Translations under genes and position numbers: made by a program
DNA from: Methylobacterium sp.
GTDB taxonomy: Bacteria; Pseudomonadota; Alphaproteobacteria; Rhizobiales; Beijerinckiaceae
Assembly: GCA_021154065.1 (NCBI GenBank)
Contig: JAJKJG010000021.1
Location: forward strand, 1-6,076
Reading direction: 5' to 3'
DNA length: 6,076 bases
In this document: piece by piece, positions 5,367-6,076 of the stretch
Numbering within the stretch: position 1 is the stretch's first letter
How the letters are laid out: every line of letters begins with the position of its first letter
Notes under the pieces: model-generated
Databases searched by the model: none
The model's input: the letters and a program-made list of their open reading frames with translations, nothing else
What the model was told of the DNA's origin: nothing

Positions 5367-6076
5367 TGGACGCGCTCTCGATCCTGGCGCTCGCCGATTC
5401 GGCCCTGCGGCTGTCGATCCCGCTGCTCTTCGCGTGCCTTGCCGGGCTGTGGTCGGAGCGCTCCGGCGTCGTCGACATTGGGCTTGAAGGCAAGATGCTG
5501 GCCGCGGCCTTCGCGGCGGCGGCGGCGGCGAGCGCCTTCGGGAGCGCCGCTGCCGGGCTTTGTGCCGCTATCGTTGCCGCTCTTGCCTTCGCGCTCCTGC
5601 ACGGCTTCGCCTGCATCAGCCAGCGCGGCAACCAGATCGTCTCCGGGGTCGCTCTCAACATGCTCGCCGCCGGGCTGACGGCCGTGCTCGGTCATGCCTG
5701 GTACGGCGAGGGCGGGCGCACGCCTCCGCTCGACGCTACGGCGCGCATTCCCGATCTCCTGTTCGGCCATTCGCTCCTCATCTACCTGGCGCTCGCGGCA
5801 GTGCCGCTCACCGCCTTCGTCATGGCAAAGACCCGCTTCGGCCTGCGCCTGCGGGCGGTCGGCGAGAACCCGGCCGCGGTCGACACCGCCGGCGTCTCCG
5901 TCGCCGGGCTGCGCTATGCGGCGGTCCTGATTGGCGGGGTGCTCTGCGGCCTTGGCGGCGCTTATCTCGCGATCGCCCTCTCGGCCGGCTTCATCCCCAA
6001 CATGACCGCCGGCAAGGGCTTCATCGCGCTTGCGGCCCTCATCTTCGCCCGCTGGCGCCCTTTTGCGGCGCTCGGC
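5366..6076 (+). CDS. BMP/nucleoside-type ABC transporter permease 2, partial (YufQ/NupQ-like)
   Basis: This is the partner inner-membrane permease, cut off by the window end after 237 codons; the family is usually about 300-320 residues, so roughly the last quarter is missing. It starts at GTG 5366, sharing its G with the preceding TAG (TAGTG), and the frame stays open to the last base. Family marks are SGVVDIGLEGKM (33-44), NQIVSGVALNMLA (89-101), RFGLRLRAVGENPAAVDTAG (157-176) and the late GKGFIALAALIF block. Hydrophobic stretches cover about 16-28, 45-83, 91-110, 139-155 and 180-200. A run of six identical GCG codons (5513-5530, residues 50-55) gives an alanine tract in the second hydrophobic segment. 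The ATPase and the BMP-family lipoprotein or periplasmic binding protein expected for a complete importer are not in the window and may follow. Confidence 0.88.
   Translation, partial: MDALSILALADSALRLSIPLLFACLAGLWSERSGVVDIGLEGKMLAAAFAAAAAASAFGSAAAGLCAAIVAALAFALLHGFACISQRGNQIVSGVALNMLAAGLTAVLGHAWYGEGGRTPPLDATARIPDLLFGHSLLIYLALAAVPLTAFVMAKTRFGLRLRAVGENPAAVDTAGVSVAGLRYAAVLIGGVLCGLGGAYLAIALSAGFIPNMTAGKGFIALAALIFARWRPFAALG
5513..5530 (+). repeat. (GCG)6 trinucleotide tract inside the permease 2 gene
   Basis: Six consecutive in-frame GCG codons encode alanines 50-55 in a hydrophobic segment. Length changes would be by whole codons, so they would alter the membrane segment without breaking the frame. 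In such a GC- and alanine-rich gene the tract may be a chance result of codon preference. Confidence 0.6.

Noticed and set aside
1..6076. tRNA, rRNA, CRISPR array, insertion sequence, toxin-antitoxin or phage defence genes
   Set aside because: No cloverleaf, regularly spaced repeat, transposase or defence-type protein can be seen; nearly all the DNA is accounted for by transport and metabolic genes plus two palindromic repeats.

Overview
The window is GC-rich with strong G/C preference at third codon positions. Together with two copies of a GTCATCCCGG...CCGGGATGAC-type intergenic palindrome, this suggests an alphaproteobacterium, probably of the order Hyphomicrobiales (Rhizobiales). That placement is an inference from composition, protein style and repeat type; no marker gene is present. 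All supported genes lie on the + strand and the region is densely packed.

Layout: (1) 1-168 holds perhaps the last codons of an upstream gene, then a composite palindromic repeat (38-174) whose right end supplies the start codon of the next gene. (2) 169-2263 encodes a polar amino acid ABC importer without a visible binding protein: an ATPase and two short permeases, joined by 4-base and 1-base stop/start overlaps. (3) A 69-base gap with a perfect GC hairpin leads to a D-amino acid aminotransferase (2333-3193). (4) A 137-base gap is mostly filled by a second copy of the repeat (3211-3314). (5) 3331-4257 encodes an N-carbamoyl-D-amino acid amidohydrolase. After 8 bases it is followed by two permeases of a BMP/nucleoside-type (BPD_transp_2) ABC importer (4266-5366 and 5366 to the window end, the last one cut off).

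How the genes may work together: the hydrolase would release a free D-amino acid, ammonia and CO2 from an N-carbamoyl-D-amino acid, and the aminotransferase would convert D-amino acids to 2-oxo acids. One importer is of the amino-acid type; the other is of a family that carries nucleosides and other small polar ring compounds. A coherent reading is a scavenging locus for D-amino acids and for hydantoin or dihydropyrimidine-derived N-carbamoyl compounds. The gene families are well supported; the pathway, the substrates and the co-regulation are inferred. The missing parts (two binding proteins, the second ATPase, a hydantoinase or racemase) would have to lie outside this window.
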